From Culturomica massiliensis (GTDB taxonomy: Bacteria > Bacteroidota > Bacteroidia > Bacteroidales > Marinifilaceae), in NCBI RefSeq assembly GCF_900091655.1, contig NZ_LT594621.1:310001-374000 (forward strand): 64,000 nucleotides of DNA, read 5' to 3'. Of the stretch, positions 34,761-44,962 are shown piece after piece (within the stretch, counting starts at the first letter, position 1; each line of letters begins with the position of its first letter). The notes beneath the pieces are model-generated. The model did not search any database. It was not told where the DNA came from and saw only the letters and a list, made by a program, of their open reading frames with translations. A program made the position numbers and the translations under genes.

Positions 34761-34792
34761 AAAAAGGACTTCCTGCGGGGAGTCCTTTTGTT
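34761..34792 (+). terminator. Rho-independent terminator after the DUF4494 gene
   Basis: The stem AAAAGGACT / AGTCCTTTT has a 10-nt loop and a T-rich end, 33 bases after the stop codon. Confidence 0.8.
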
Positions 34793-34872
34793 AAATATTT
34801 TTTAATTCTTCGTAAACGTTTGAGAAACCTTCTATTGCGTGAAAATCAAACATCTATTTCTTTCCTGAAAAG

Positions 34873-34905
34873 TTTGGGTTAATCTGTTTTTCTTTGTTAA
34901 CTTTG
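34873..34905 (+). promoter_or_regulatory. Promoter of aspA
   Basis: TTTG at 34873-34876 and TAACTTTG at 34898-34905 are spaced 21 bp apart, a full match to the Bacteroidetes consensus. The 5' leader to the aspA start is about 110 nt and AT-rich. Confidence 0.75.
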
Positions 34906-35022
34906 ACGTCCTCAAAGGAGAGATTGTTATATTTTTAAGATATCTTTCTTTTGGAGAGAATAAAAATAACAGTTTGGAAGTAACTGAATAATAACATACA
35001 AAAACTAATAAAAGAAAATATC

Positions 35023-36435
35023 ATGAAAACACGTATGGAGCATGATTTGCTGGGCGAAAAAGAAGTTCCGGCAGAAGCGTATTACGGAATACAGACGTTA
35101 AGAGGCATTGAGAATTTTGCAAATATCAGTGGTATTACAATCGGTGATTATCCCAATTATGTGAAAGCTTTGGCTATGGTGAAATGGGCTGCTGCCAAAG
35201 CTAATCTGGAATTGGGATTGCTTCCGGAAGATATTGCCAAAGCCATAACCGAGGCTTGCGAGGAGATTATTGACGGTCGTTTTCACGATCAGTTTCCGGT
35301 GGATCTGGTACAAGGCGGTGCCGGTACGTCTACCAATATGAATATCAATGAGGTGGTGGCTAACCGGGCCTTGGAAATTCTGGGGCATAAAAAAGGCGAA
35401 TATCAATATTGCCATCCCAACAACCATGTGAATTTATCACAATCTACGAACGATGCGTTCCCGACTTCTTTCAAATTGGCCTTTATTTTTATGAATGAGG
35501 AATTGGTAGCTGAATTGCGTTTGATGATTCAGGCTTTCCGGAAAAAAGGAGAGGAGTTTAAAGATATTCTGAAAATGGGTCGTACTCAATTGCAGGATGC
35601 TGTGCCTATGACTTTGGGACAGGAATTTGAGGCTTTTGCCGCTAATCTGGAAGAAGAAATCGACCGCCTGAATCAGATGGCTAAGTTGTTTTTGGAGGTG
35701 AATATGGGAGCTACAGCTATCGGCACGGGAATCAATTCCGAGCCCGAATATTCCCAGAAGTGCATCAAGAATCTGCGGATTATCAGCGGACACGAATTCG
35801 TGTTGGCTTCCAATCTGATTGAAGCGACTCCCGATACCGGTTCTACCGTCATGTATTCTTCGGCATTGAAGCGTATGGCTGTCAAATTGTCTAAGATTTG
35901 TAACGATTTGCGCTTATTGTCCAGCGGTCCGCGTTGCGGCTTGAATGAAATTAATCTGCCGCCGATGCAGCCGGGATCTTCTATTATGCCGGGAAAAGTG
36001 AATCCGGTTATTCCGGAAGTAGTGAATCAGATATGCTATCGTATTATCGGTAATGATCTGACGGTTACTTTTGCAGCAGAAGCCGGGCAGTTGCAATTGA
36101 ATGTGATGGAACCGATTATTGTACATGCTTTATTCGGTTCGATCAAGATGTTGCAAAAAGGTATGGAACGGTTGAGAGTGTTGTGTGTAGACGGTATTAC
36201 GGCAAATGCTGACCGTTGTCGTGAAATGGTATTGAACAGCATCGGTATCGTAACGGCTTTGAATCCGACTTTGGGGTATGAAAATTCATCCCGTATTGCC
36301 AAACGGGCATTAAAAGAAAACAGAAGTGTTTATGATCTGGTGTTGGAAGAAAAGCTGTTGACGAAAGAAGAATTGGATGAATTGCTGAAACCGGAACTGA
36401 TGATAAAACCGCATAAATTTTACCGGAAAAAATAA
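35023..36435 (+). CDS. aspA: Aspartate ammonia-lyase
   Basis: This 470-residue enzyme of the fumarase/aspartase superfamily converts L-aspartate to fumarate and ammonia. It starts MEHDLLGEKEVPAEAYYGIQTLRG and contains QGGAGTSTNMN, the superfamily signature GSSIMPGKVNPVIPE and the TGSTVMYSSALKRMA loop. TMNINEVVANRALEILG-type residues favour aspartase over class II fumarase. The fumarate can feed anaerobic respiration to succinate, typical of Bacteroidales. It has its own promoter and shares a bidirectional terminator with recG. Confidence 0.93.
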   Translation: MKTRMEHDLLGEKEVPAEAYYGIQTLRGIENFANISGITIGDYPNYVKALAMVKWAAAKANLELGLLPEDIAKAITEACEEIIDGRFHDQFPVDLVQGGAGTSTNMNINEVVANRALEILGHKKGEYQYCHPNNHVNLSQSTNDAFPTSFKLAFIFMNEELVAELRLMIQAFRKKGEEFKDILKMGRTQLQDAVPMTLGQEFEAFAANLEEEIDRLNQMAKLFLEVNMGATAIGTGINSEPEYSQKCIKNLRIISGHEFVLASNLIEATPDTGSTVMYSSALKRMAVKLSKICNDLRLLSSGPRCGLNEINLPPMQPGSSIMPGKVNPVIPEVVNQICYRIIGNDLTVTFAAEAGQLQLNVMEPIIVHALFGSIKMLQKGMERLRVLCVDGITANADRCREMVLNSIGIVTALNPTLGYENSSRIAKRALKENRSVYDLVLEEKLLTKEELDELLKPELMIKPHKFYRKK

Positions 36436-36538
36436 ATATTAGAACGGAGCATGTTCGTTTTTTTGTTTTAATGATCTTTTTCGGATACCGGGAGTCATTA
36501 TACAGAGAGCCGAATAACCGGAATTTCTTTTTTAATAG

Positions 36539-36585
36539 AATTGCCCTATGAGTTGCATGAATTGTGTAACGATAGGGCAATTTTA
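36539..36585. terminator. Bidirectional terminator between aspA and recG
   Basis: A perfect 11-bp inverted repeat, AATTGCCCTAT / ATAGGGCAATT, spans 36539-36582, with T-rich flanks on the plus strand. It lies between two convergent genes. Confidence 0.7.
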
Positions 36586-36586
36586 T

Positions 36587-38686
36587 TTAGCTGATAAACC
36601 GCCAGTTGATTTTGGTTTTGAAAAGGCGTTTGATTTGGGAGGCAAAGACGGCGTTTTCTTCTTTGATTAAATCGGGATCGTTTTCGAGTATACTTCCTGC
36701 AACCCGGCAGGCTTCGTTCAGGATAAGAGCGTCTTTTCCCAGGTTGGCTACTTTCAGGTTGCAGGTAAGTCCGCTTTGTTGTGTACCTTCGATGTCTCCC
36801 GGCCCCCGGAGTTTTAAATCCGCTTCGGCAATTTCGAATCCGTCGTTTGTCGAGGTCATGGTTTCTATTCTTTTGCGGGAATCGTTCGATATTTTATAAG
36901 AAGTCATCAAAATGCAGTAGGATTGTTCGGCTCCCCGTCCGACACGTCCTCTTAGCTGATGTAATTGGGAAAGTCCGAAGCGTTCGGCGCTTTCAATGAC
37001 CATAATGGAAGCATTCGGTACGTTGACTCCGACTTCAATGACCGTTGTCGCTACCAGTATCTGAGTTTCGCCGTTTACAAAACGTCGCATTTCTTCGTCT
37101 TTGTCGACGGCTTTCATTTTACCGTGTACCATACTGCAGGAGTAGCCTCGGGGTAGAAAATATTCATTTACTTTATCGTATCCTTCTTCCAGATTGTGAA
37201 AGTCTATTTTTTCGGATTCGGAAATCAGGGGATATACGATGTAGGCCTGACGGCCTTTTTGTAACTCCTGTTCGATGAATTTAAATACTTCTTTGTATTT
37301 GTTTTCATAAGCGTGTAAGGTGGTGATCGGTTTACGTCCCGGAGGTAATTCATCGATTACCGATACATCCAAATCCCCGTATAGGGTCATGGCCAGTGTA
37401 CGGGGAATGGGGGTAGCAGTCATGACCAGCACATGCGGCGGAATGTTGTTTTTATGCCACAGTTTGGCTCTTTGGGCGACACCGAAGCGGTGTTGTTCGT
37501 CGATGATAACCAGTCCTACGTTATTGAAAGCGACGACATCTTCCAGTAAAGCATGAGTTCCGATAATGATTTGCAGGTTTCCTGCTGCCAGTCGCTGTAG
37601 TATTTCGGTCCGTTCTTTTTTCTTTGTTGAACCTGTCAGTAAGGCTACTGTGATACCCAGGTCCTTTAACATCTGGCTGACGGTGTCGAAATGTTGGTTG
37701 GCCAGAATTTCTGTGGGGGCCATCAGGCAAGTTTGGTAATGGTTGTCCAGTGCGATAAGCATGCACATGACGGCGACCAATGTTTTACCGCTACCGACAT
37801 CCCCTTGCAACAGGCGGTTCATTTGTTTACCGCTGCCGCAGTCCTGCCGTATCTCCCGGATCACCCGTTTTTGTGCATCAGTGAGGGGGAAAGGAAGATA
37901 ACGGTTATAGAAGTTGTTGAAATACGCCCCGACGGAGGTAAAAGGACAACCTTTGAAAACGGTTTTCCTTTTGTATTTCATTTTCAGAATATTGAGTTGT
38001 ATGTAGAACAACTCTTCGAATTTCAGTCTGAAGATGGCTTTCTGCAACATTTCCGGGGAGGTCGGAAAATGAATGTTGAAAAGGGCTTCGTGCAGATAAA
38101 TCAGTTTGTATTTTGTGAGAAACCAGGCCGGAAGGGTTTCCGGAATTTTACCGTTGATACTTTTGAAAATCGATTCCTGAATTTTACCGATTGCTTTTGA
38201 ATTCAGAAAAGCCTTTTTCATTTTCTCCGTAGTGGGATAGACGGCTTGAAATCCGACCAGCAACGGGGATGTTTTTTCAAAAGGATTGATTTCCGGATGT
38301 ACAATGTTCAGCTTCCGGTTGAAGGAAGAAGGCTGTCCGAAAATCAGGTATTCTTTTTGGGCGTCTATCTGGCTGGCCAGGTATTTGAAGCCGTTGAACC
38401 ATACCAGTTCCAACTCGCCGGTATCGTCATAGGCTGTTGCAACCATCCGGGCGGCTTTACCGGCCCCCACCGGTTTCAGATCACGGATGTATGCCTTGAT
38501 CTGTATATAAGGAAGCTGAGGATTCAATTCGGAGATTGTATAGATCCGGGAACGGTCGATATACCGGTAAGGGATATGATATAACATATCTTCGTAGCTC
38601 TCAATCCCTAGTTCTTCGTGTAATATCGCAGCTTTTTTATCTCCGACACCCGAGAGGTATTTTATGTTCAGACCCGATATTTCCAA
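36587..38686 (-). CDS. recG: ATP-dependent DNA helicase RecG
   Basis: The full-length 699-residue protein has an N-terminal HhH-like start (LSGVGDKKAAIL), an OB-fold wedge domain, and a superfamily 2 helicase core: Walker A GDVGSGKTLVA, motif II IIDEQHRFG (DEQH), motif III TATPIPRTL, motif V TTVIEVGVNVPNA and motif VI QLRGRVGRG. It remodels stalled replication forks and branch-migrates Holliday junctions. A promoter-like TAACTTTG lies 30 bases upstream on the minus strand. Confidence 0.96.
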   Translation of the reverse strand: MEISGLNIKYLSGVGDKKAAILHEELGIESYEDMLYHIPYRYIDRSRIYTISELNPQLPYIQIKAYIRDLKPVGAGKAARMVATAYDDTGELELVWFNGFKYLASQIDAQKEYLIFGQPSSFNRKLNIVHPEINPFEKTSPLLVGFQAVYPTTEKMKKAFLNSKAIGKIQESIFKSINGKIPETLPAWFLTKYKLIYLHEALFNIHFPTSPEMLQKAIFRLKFEELFYIQLNILKMKYKRKTVFKGCPFTSVGAYFNNFYNRYLPFPLTDAQKRVIREIRQDCGSGKQMNRLLQGDVGSGKTLVAVMCMLIALDNHYQTCLMAPTEILANQHFDTVSQMLKDLGITVALLTGSTKKKERTEILQRLAAGNLQIIIGTHALLEDVVAFNNVGLVIIDEQHRFGVAQRAKLWHKNNIPPHVLVMTATPIPRTLAMTLYGDLDVSVIDELPPGRKPITTLHAYENKYKEVFKFIEQELQKGRQAYIVYPLISESEKIDFHNLEEGYDKVNEYFLPRGYSCSMVHGKMKAVDKDEEMRRFVNGETQILVATTVIEVGVNVPNASIMVIESAERFGLSQLHQLRGRVGRGAEQSYCILMTSYKISNDSRKRIETMTSTNDGFEIAEADLKLRGPGDIEGTQQSGLTCNLKVANLGKDALILNEACRVAGSILENDPDLIKEENAVFASQIKRLFKTKINWRFIS

Positions 38687-38715
38687 TGTTTCTCTTCTGC
38701 TGGTTACAATAGTTT

Positions 38716-38723
38716 CAAAGTTA
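38716..38723 (-). promoter_or_regulatory. -7 element of recG
   Basis: TAACTTTG on the minus strand lies 29 bases before the recG start; a weak TTTC box sits 18 bp upstream of it. Confidence 0.5.
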
Positions 38724-38844
38724 TAATGTTTTTCGGAGGTGGAAAAAAGAATGCTGAAAAAAACGGTGTTTTATTTTCCTTTCGGCGGAATATATCTTAT
38801 TTTCGTTCATACAATTTTTTTGTATTGAAAAATGATTCGGTTTT

Positions 38845-39417
38845 ATGTATTCGTATTTGAGAGAGCGTATTAAACATGCGGTTCGGTTCCGGCATAAGAG
38901 AGGATTCGGAGTACATTCTCCTTTTATGTTCAATTTGATACTGAATGTAATCCGGGATAAGGAGAAAAAGTTCAATTATCCGGAACAGGCAGAGCATAAC
39001 CGGAAAATCCGGCTGAAGCAACGGAAGCTTTACCGCCTTATTTGCCGGTTGGTTTGTTTCTTAAACGTGGATTATGTTTTGTGTTTCAGTGCTCATTCCG
39101 GGGATATACTTGCTTATCTTTCCGGTAGTGCAGCCCGGAAGGAGGCCAATCAACCCCGTTTTATGCGGGAGGCCGGTTTTATTTATATCGGTAAGGATGC
39201 CCGGACCGTGTTACAGGATGTGGTGATCGATTTTCTGCCGACAGCTACGGTCCGGCAAAAGTGTATCGTAATAACAGATATATATAAGAACAGTTTTAAT
39301 GCCCGCTTATGGCAGCAATGGAGAGGAAAAGCGACGGTATCGGTGGATATGATGTGGTACGGATTACTGTTTTTTGATGAGAAGCTGCAAAAGGGACGGT
39401 ATAATTTGATCATATAG
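38845..39417 (+). CDS. Degenerate methyltransferase-like protein of unknown function
   Basis: The N-terminus (RFRHKRGFGVHSPFMFNLILNVI) matches a Bacteroidetes family usually annotated as SAM-dependent methyltransferase or hypothetical. The middle has a Rossmann-like strand (NVDYVLCFSAHSGDILAYLSG), but the glycine-rich SAM-binding motif is not recognisable, so catalytic activity is doubtful. Many basic residues suggest contact with nucleic acid or membrane. Length 190 is shorter than the typical family member. It is divergent from recG and 129 bases upstream of the adenosyltransferase gene. Confidence 0.65.
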   Translation: MYSYLRERIKHAVRFRHKRGFGVHSPFMFNLILNVIRDKEKKFNYPEQAEHNRKIRLKQRKLYRLICRLVCFLNVDYVLCFSAHSGDILAYLSGSAARKEANQPRFMREAGFIYIGKDARTVLQDVVIDFLPTATVRQKCIVITDIYKNSFNARLWQQWRGKATVSVDMMWYGLLFFDEKLQKGRYNLII

Positions 39418-39546
39418 AGACAGGGGTTTGAAAGGGATGTGTCGGTTCAGCGAAAACATAGAGCAAACAAAAAACAATGCGGGACATTTGTTCGTTACAA
39501 CTTGTGTAGGATAAACCAAACGTAAAATACTTTTATAAAATTAAAG

Positions 39547-40101
39547 ATGAAAATATATACCAAAACAGGCGATAAAGGGATGACGTCCCTGATCGGAGGT
39601 ACACGGGTACCTAAAAACAGTGCACGGCTTGAAGCCTATGGTAGCGTAGATGAGCTGAATACGTATATCGGAATGATCCGTTCTTTTCCGTTGGAAGAAC
39701 AGGAACTATCCGAATTGGTAACGATTCAGACCATATTGTTCGATGTCGGTGGTAATCTGGCTACAGATACCAGTGTCGAAGGCTTGAAGATTCGTCTGGG
39801 GGTGACAGAAGAGGATATCTCTGTGTTGGAAAAGGCTATGGACAGGATGGATGCGCAATTACCGCCTTTGAAAAGTTTTGTCTTACCGGGCGGAGATCAG
39901 GCCGTTTCCTTTTGTCACATTGCCCGCACGGTTTGCCGTCGGGTGGAAAGGCGGATTCTCGATATGAACCGGGAATTTGAGGTAGACGATGCGGTGATAA
40001 AATATATCAACCGGCTTTCCGATTATTTGTTCGTATTGTCGCGTAAGGTCGCAAATGACCGGGGAGTCAGAGAAATAAACTGGACTCCCCGTCATCAGTA
40101 A
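39547..40101 (+). CDS. Cob(I)alamin adenosyltransferase, PduO type
   Basis: This 184-residue protein has the ATP-binding start KIYTKTGDKGMTSLIGG, the SVDELNTYIG helix, and the conserved RTVCRRVERR motif that contacts ATP in PduO-type enzymes. It transfers the adenosyl group from ATP to cob(I)alamin, making coenzyme B12 for radical mutases. Its stop is separated by one base from the convergent GH84 gene. Confidence 0.92.
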   Translation: MKIYTKTGDKGMTSLIGGTRVPKNSARLEAYGSVDELNTYIGMIRSFPLEEQELSELVTIQTILFDVGGNLATDTSVEGLKIRLGVTEEDISVLEKAMDRMDAQLPPLKSFVLPGGDQAVSFCHIARTVCRRVERRILDMNREFEVDDAVIKYINRLSDYLFVLSRKVANDRGVREINWTPRHQ

Positions 40102-40102
40102 G

Positions 40103-42610
40103 TTAGTTTTGCCGCCAGATGATTTCATTCAGGTTTGTTGCGCCTTTTTCCGAAGTCAGACGAAGGGTGGTTATACCGGCAGGGCAATCCAGCCGGGCAT
40201 AGGCTTCTGTAATGATGCCTAGTTCTGTCGGATTGCCTTTGCTGTTGAAACCTGTGACTTTAAGGGAAACGGGGTCGGAAGTGTTCTGTAAAATGGTCAC
40301 GGTTGTATTCTGTCCGGAACAGGGATTGACTACAGTGATGCTTTCTCTTTGTGACAGGGGACAAGCCGTGTTGAGTTTACCGTCTTGAAGGAATGCCAGT
40401 TCTTTTAGGCGGTCGTCGGATGCTGTCAGGGTCAATATGAATTTTTTCAGGTAAATTTCCCGGTCTTTTTTCCCGGTATTGCAAAACCGGACAAACCGGA
40501 CAGGCTTATCATTCAATGTGATAACTGTGTTTGTCCGGCTGTTGGGGGTCCTGTCTTCCCAAGTCTTCCCGTCTGTCGAGATTTGGAATTTTCCCCAGTT
40601 ACCAATGGCTGTGTTTAGTTCAGCTTCCAGTTGGAGGGCAGCAGGTGTTTGCGGGAGTTCAATTCCTGCGTATTGACCGGCGCCGATTTTGATCACTTCC
40701 AATACCGGGTTGATAGCCACTGTGTTTGAGGTTTGTTGTAAGGTCTGGTTTTTCAATTGGGTAATATCTGTGTACAATTGCGGTTCTGCTGTAGCCGTTG
40801 AAGTCAAGGTATTACCGCCCGACTGTATATAAAACCGGGCGGCAATCAGGGAAGCGATGGTATCAATAAAGGGTTGCATCACCAAAGAACCGGTTTTTAC
40901 TCCGGGTTGGTAGGGATTTTGATTTTCTTTTTTATCGATTGCCTGTCGTTGGGCTTCCAGGTTTAAAAATTCGCAATAAGCTTTCCAGATTTCGTGAGGA
41001 GCTTTCAGGGTTAGCAGTCGGGTTACGGCTAGTCCGGCTTTGCCTAAGACCGTAAATTGTTCCAGCCAGGGTGTGATTTCTCGGATCAGTTCCGGATTGT
41101 CGTTGAAAGCTCTAATGGAAGTGCCGGCAACAGCTATTTTTTGGTATTCGTTTGCAATTTCTTTTAATAATTGGTCGGAAAGTATGCCTTTACGATAGTC
41201 GGCTGTAAATTTTTCGATGGTGGGTTTGATTTCGACCGATTCGTCTCTTCTGTACCGGTGTCCGTTTTTTCCCAGGTCGGAGTTGTGGGCAGCGAAAGTA
41301 CGGAAAGCGTCGGCAGCGTGAGGCATGACCACCTGAATGGCTTTTTCCCAGGCAGCATTCGAATCGTATTTTGCAGGATTCCAGGCATAATCGGCTACAC
41401 TGAAAATAGCAATTTTTGAAGCTTCGGCACGTTCCATCGGATTGGAAACGAATCCCGACATTTGTTGGCCTACCGTTAGGTCCAGCCCGTAGGAAGGTCC
41501 CATTAAAAGGTGATCGCGTACGTAGTCATTGACAGGGAAATTCCACCATATATAGGCCGGACGTTTGATGCGTTTGTTGATCCACTCCAGCCCTTCGGCT
41601 GTGATGTCTGAGATAACCCGGTCACCTGTCCACATAATCATAATGGAAGGATACAGTTTGTCGCCTAAAATATCGAGATAAGTACCCGGCTTGGGATTTG
41701 ACCAGCTTTTGTTGTATTCGGTCGGACACATGATAAGGGGTGTCACATCTGTTTTTTTAGCAACGAATCGGTCGTGCAGGAAATTGAGTAATTCTGCCTG
41801 GCGAACCGGATCGGTTCCTTCACCGGAAATATCGTCGAAGAATACGGCAAAAGAACGGACGCCTAATTTGTACATATTTTCGAATTTGTCGAGAAGGGCC
41901 TGACGGTCATCGTCATTCCATTGTATGTCTTGTCCCGGATGAACTGCCCAGACAAAATCGACTTTACTGGCTTTGGATAAAGCAACCAGTTCGCTGATCT
42001 GGCGGGCTTCTTTTTCCGGATATGCCTTTCGCCAATGGGGAGAACTGTGGTAGGGATCGTCTTTCGGACCGTAAATGTAGGTGTTCAATTTATTTTCTCC
42101 ATAGAAACGGAGCTGGCTGATCCGGTCTTTGTGGCTCCAGGGCTGCCCGTAAAATCCTTCGACAACACCGCGGAAAGCTACCGTCGGATAGTCTGTGATT
42201 TCTATTTCCGGGAGCGTGTCGTTTTTTACTAATTGCTTTAGCGTCTGTACGGCATAAAATGTACCTCTTTCATCATTTCCCGCAATTACGGTTTTGGCAG
42301 GGGTAATGGATAAATAATAACCTCCCGCCACTTGTGGAATGAATTTGTCGTATTTTTTTACCGCACGATCGTTTCTCTCTCCGATATAAATCGTATAGCT
42401 TTTCTTTTGTGCTCCGCTTTTTAGCAATAGACGAAGTTGTTCGACTGCTGTCGTGTCGGCTTCTGCTGCGCCGTTCAAAAATACCGGGGCGTCCAGAACG
42501 ATTGTCCGGGCATTGGTTTTAACGGATTGGGGTGTCGGATATATTTTTATATCCTGAGCTTGTAGAAATGTGATTGTCAGCACACATAAAAGTAAGGAAA
42601 GAATACGCAT
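40103..42610 (-). CDS. GH84 beta-N-acetylglucosaminidase (O-GlcNAcase / hyaluronidase-like)
   Basis: A signal peptide (MRILSLLLCVLTITFLQA) leads into an N-terminal alpha/beta domain, then the GH84 barrel: GVVEGFYGQPWSHKDR, NTYIYGPKDDPYH, and the adjacent catalytic Asp pair in VFFDDISGEG. Later domains are helical, followed by a C-terminal beta-sandwich (carbohydrate-binding, NWGKFQISTDGKTWED). At 835 residues it compares with the Bacteroides thetaiotaomicron GH84 enzyme (737) plus an extra C-terminal module. It removes terminal GlcNAc from host glycans in the periplasm or at the surface by substrate-assisted catalysis. Confidence 0.93.
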   Translation of the reverse strand: MRILSLLLCVLTITFLQAQDIKIYPTPQSVKTNARTIVLDAPVFLNGAAEADTTAVEQLRLLLKSGAQKKSYTIYIGERNDRAVKKYDKFIPQVAGGYYLSITPAKTVIAGNDERGTFYAVQTLKQLVKNDTLPEIEITDYPTVAFRGVVEGFYGQPWSHKDRISQLRFYGENKLNTYIYGPKDDPYHSSPHWRKAYPEKEARQISELVALSKASKVDFVWAVHPGQDIQWNDDDRQALLDKFENMYKLGVRSFAVFFDDISGEGTDPVRQAELLNFLHDRFVAKKTDVTPLIMCPTEYNKSWSNPKPGTYLDILGDKLYPSIMIMWTGDRVISDITAEGLEWINKRIKRPAYIWWNFPVNDYVRDHLLMGPSYGLDLTVGQQMSGFVSNPMERAEASKIAIFSVADYAWNPAKYDSNAAWEKAIQVVMPHAADAFRTFAAHNSDLGKNGHRYRRDESVEIKPTIEKFTADYRKGILSDQLLKEIANEYQKIAVAGTSIRAFNDNPELIREITPWLEQFTVLGKAGLAVTRLLTLKAPHEIWKAYCEFLNLEAQRQAIDKKENQNPYQPGVKTGSLVMQPFIDTIASLIAARFYIQSGGNTLTSTATAEPQLYTDITQLKNQTLQQTSNTVAINPVLEVIKIGAGQYAGIELPQTPAALQLEAELNTAIGNWGKFQISTDGKTWEDRTPNSRTNTVITLNDKPVRFVRFCNTGKKDREIYLKKFILTLTASDDRLKELAFLQDGKLNTACPLSQRESITVVNPCSGQNTTVTILQNTSDPVSLKVTGFNSKGNPTELGIITEAYARLDCPAGITTLRLTSEKGATNLNEIIWRQN

Positions 42611-42845
42611 GTTTTGAATTTAATTTTATGATTAATGATTGATTTTCGGTCTCAAATTAAATAAAACTGTAAATTCTTTATCCTGAAACTTCGGTTCCGA
42701 TAATAAAGAATGCTTTGTAAAAAAGTTTATTTTACTTTTTTTCGTCCTTTTTCCTCTTCTGGTTCAAATCCGTAAAATCCGGGGACGAATCTTTAGTAGC
42801 CTGGCCAAAGATAATAAAATTTTTAATAAAGTTTAGGGAAATAAA

Positions 42846-42873
42846 AACGAGGATGTATTTACACATCCTCGTT
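42846..42873 (-). terminator. Terminator of the P5C dehydrogenase gene
   Basis: A perfect 11-bp inverted repeat AACGAGGATGT / ACATCCTCGTT has a 6-nt loop. On the minus strand it is followed by TTTTTATTT. The gap 42611-42983 also holds a second inverted repeat, ATTTACGATTT (42887-42897) with AAATCGTAAAT (42940-42950), and no gene. Confidence 0.75.
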
Positions 42874-42983
42874 ATCTTTATTTTAAATTTACGATTTATG
42901 ATTTTTCTTGTTTAGCGGGAAAGCTGTGAGATCAATCTAAAATCGTAAATCCAGAGTCTACAATTTGTATGTAGATTTGTGAA

Positions 42984-44615
42984 TCAATCTTCTAAAAAGT
43001 TCGGATACATATAATCCGTTGCGGGAACAAAAGTTTCCTTGATGGTTTGCGGCGATACCCAACGTAACATGTTCAATACGGAACCGGCTTTATCGTTGGT
43101 ACCGGAAGCACGGCCGCCACCGAACGGTTGCTGGTCAACGACGGCTCCTGTCGGTTTGTCGTTGATATAAAAGTTACCCGCTGTATGGGTCAGTCTTTCC
43201 GTCATTTTTTCGATGGCTGCTCTGTCCTGGGAGAAAATGGCTCCTGTCAGGGCATACGTAGAGGTATTATCCAGGATGTCCAGTGTTTCCGCAACTTTAT
43301 CCGGTTCGTATACATAAACGGTCAGTACGGGGCCGAACAATTCTTCCAGCATGGTTGCATAATCCGGTTTCTTGGCCTGGATAACGGTCGGATAAATAAA
43401 ATAACCTTCCGATTTGTCGTATTTACCGCCGATAATAACCTCTGCGTCCGGAGAAGCTTTCGCTTCGTCAATGGCTTTAGCCAGCTTGTCGAACGAATCT
43501 TCATCGATTACAGCATTGACAAAATTGGTAAAATCTTCCACGCCGCCTACTTTTATTTTAGCCAGATCGGCTTCAACGTATTTCCGTACTTCCGGCCAGA
43601 TGTTGGCAGGAATGTAAGCACGGGAAGCAGCCGAACATTTCTGTCCCTGGTATTCGAAAGCCCCTCTGACCATGGCTGTGGCTACTTGTTTTGCCGGTGC
43701 TGTCGGGTCGGCGAAGATATAGTCCTTACCTCCGGTTTCACCCACAATACGCGGATAAGTACGATATTTGTCAATGTTTTTAACGATATTCGACCATACG
43801 CTGTTGAAAACTCCGGTAGAGCCTGTAAAATGGATTCCGGCAAAATCTTTACTGCCAAGGATCACTTCCGATGCAGCAGGGCCGGAGCAATATACCAGAT
43901 TGATAACTCCGTCGGGTAATCCGGCTTCTTTTAAGATTTGCATGATCAGATGTGCAGAATAAACCGCAGTTTTCGACGGTTTCCAAACACATACGTTACC
44001 CATTAAAACCGGAGCACCCGGAAGATTACCGGCAATAGAGGTGAAGTTGAACGGTGTTAGTGCAAAAACAAAACCTTCCAACGGCCGCCATACGGTGCGA
44101 TTCCATATACCGGGGGCTGAGTTCGGTTGCATATGATAGATTTCGTACATATTTTTTACGTTGAAACGATAGAAATCTGCCAGTTCGGCAACACAATCGA
44201 TTTCAGCCTGAAATGCATTTTTAGATTGTCCGAGCATTGTCACGGCATTCATTAACTGGCGGTAAGGACCGCTGATCAGTTCTGCCGCTTTTAAGAAAAT
44301 GGCCGCACGGCTTTCCCAGTGCATTTTTTCCCAAGCCGGTTTAGCCTTCAAAGCAGCGTCGATGGCCATTTGTACGTGGCTGGCGTCTCCCTGATGATAA
44401 TGTCCCAACAGGTGTTTGTGTTCATGAGGCGGACGAATATCCATTAATTTTCCGGTACGTACTTCTTTGCCGTCAATAATCATCGGTAAATCGACTACCT
44501 GGCGTTTTACTTCCGCCAGTTTTTCCTGCAATGCTTTACGCTCGGGAGAACCGGGTGCATAAGTTTTTACCGGTTCGTTCGTCATGTTTGGTAATTTGTA
44601 TACTCCTTTAGGCAT
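42984..44615 (-). CDS. pruA: 1-pyrroline-5-carboxylate dehydrogenase
   Basis: This is a 543-residue aldehyde dehydrogenase. Conserved parts are the NAD-binding region (WKPSKTAVYSA, HFTGSTGVF), catalytic Glu in GETGGKDYIF, catalytic Cys in YQGQKCSAASRAY, and FGPVLTVYVY near the C-terminus. FTPFNFTSIAGNLPGAPVLMGN matches the GSALDH subfamily, which oxidises glutamate semialdehyde to glutamate in proline breakdown. No proline dehydrogenase is adjacent. A CAAATATA (-7 on the minus strand, 44652-44659) lies 37 bases upstream. Confidence 0.93.
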   Translation of the reverse strand: MPKGVYKLPNMTNEPVKTYAPGSPERKALQEKLAEVKRQVVDLPMIIDGKEVRTGKLMDIRPPHEHKHLLGHYHQGDASHVQMAIDAALKAKPAWEKMHWESRAAIFLKAAELISGPYRQLMNAVTMLGQSKNAFQAEIDCVAELADFYRFNVKNMYEIYHMQPNSAPGIWNRTVWRPLEGFVFALTPFNFTSIAGNLPGAPVLMGNVCVWKPSKTAVYSAHLIMQILKEAGLPDGVINLVYCSGPAASEVILGSKDFAGIHFTGSTGVFNSVWSNIVKNIDKYRTYPRIVGETGGKDYIFADPTAPAKQVATAMVRGAFEYQGQKCSAASRAYIPANIWPEVRKYVEADLAKIKVGGVEDFTNFVNAVIDEDSFDKLAKAIDEAKASPDAEVIIGGKYDKSEGYFIYPTVIQAKKPDYATMLEELFGPVLTVYVYEPDKVAETLDILDNTSTYALTGAIFSQDRAAIEKMTERLTHTAGNFYINDKPTGAVVDQQPFGGGRASGTNDKAGSVLNMLRWVSPQTIKETFVPATDYMYPNFLED

Positions 44616-44887
44616 GTTTGTATGTTTTAAGTGTTAATTTTTTCACGTTCACAAATATAAAAATATTTCCCAGATAAAAAATATGACAAATGACAGGTTT
44701 GGGATTTAAAAGGATGATTTTTGACAGAATCTAAAGTATAGGGTTACGAAAGTAAGAGGCTTGTATTTATATGCGGGAAGAGATCTTTTAGGAGAATTTG
44801 TATATCATAAATAAGGTAAACCGGGTTCTGAAATTCCGGTTTACCGGAAATGAACAATATAGCAATAATCCTTTCCATGACTTTTAC

Positions 44888-44920
44888 TTTCTGCAATTTG
44901 TAATATATTTCCTATCTTTG
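44888..44920 (+). promoter_or_regulatory. Promoter of the ABC-F gene
   Basis: TTTC at 44888-44891 and TATCTTTG at 44913-44920 are 21 bp apart. The promoter lies inside the longer open frame that begins at 44798, which supports the Met at 44963 as the true start. Confidence 0.6.
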
Positions 44921-44962
44921 CGCCGGAATTTTCCATTTTCATTTTTTCATTTTCAAATATTT

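Noticed and set aside
36197..36580. Minus-strand 127-codon frame at the end of aspA
   Set aside because: It overlaps aspA antisense and the bidirectional terminator, without protein-like character.
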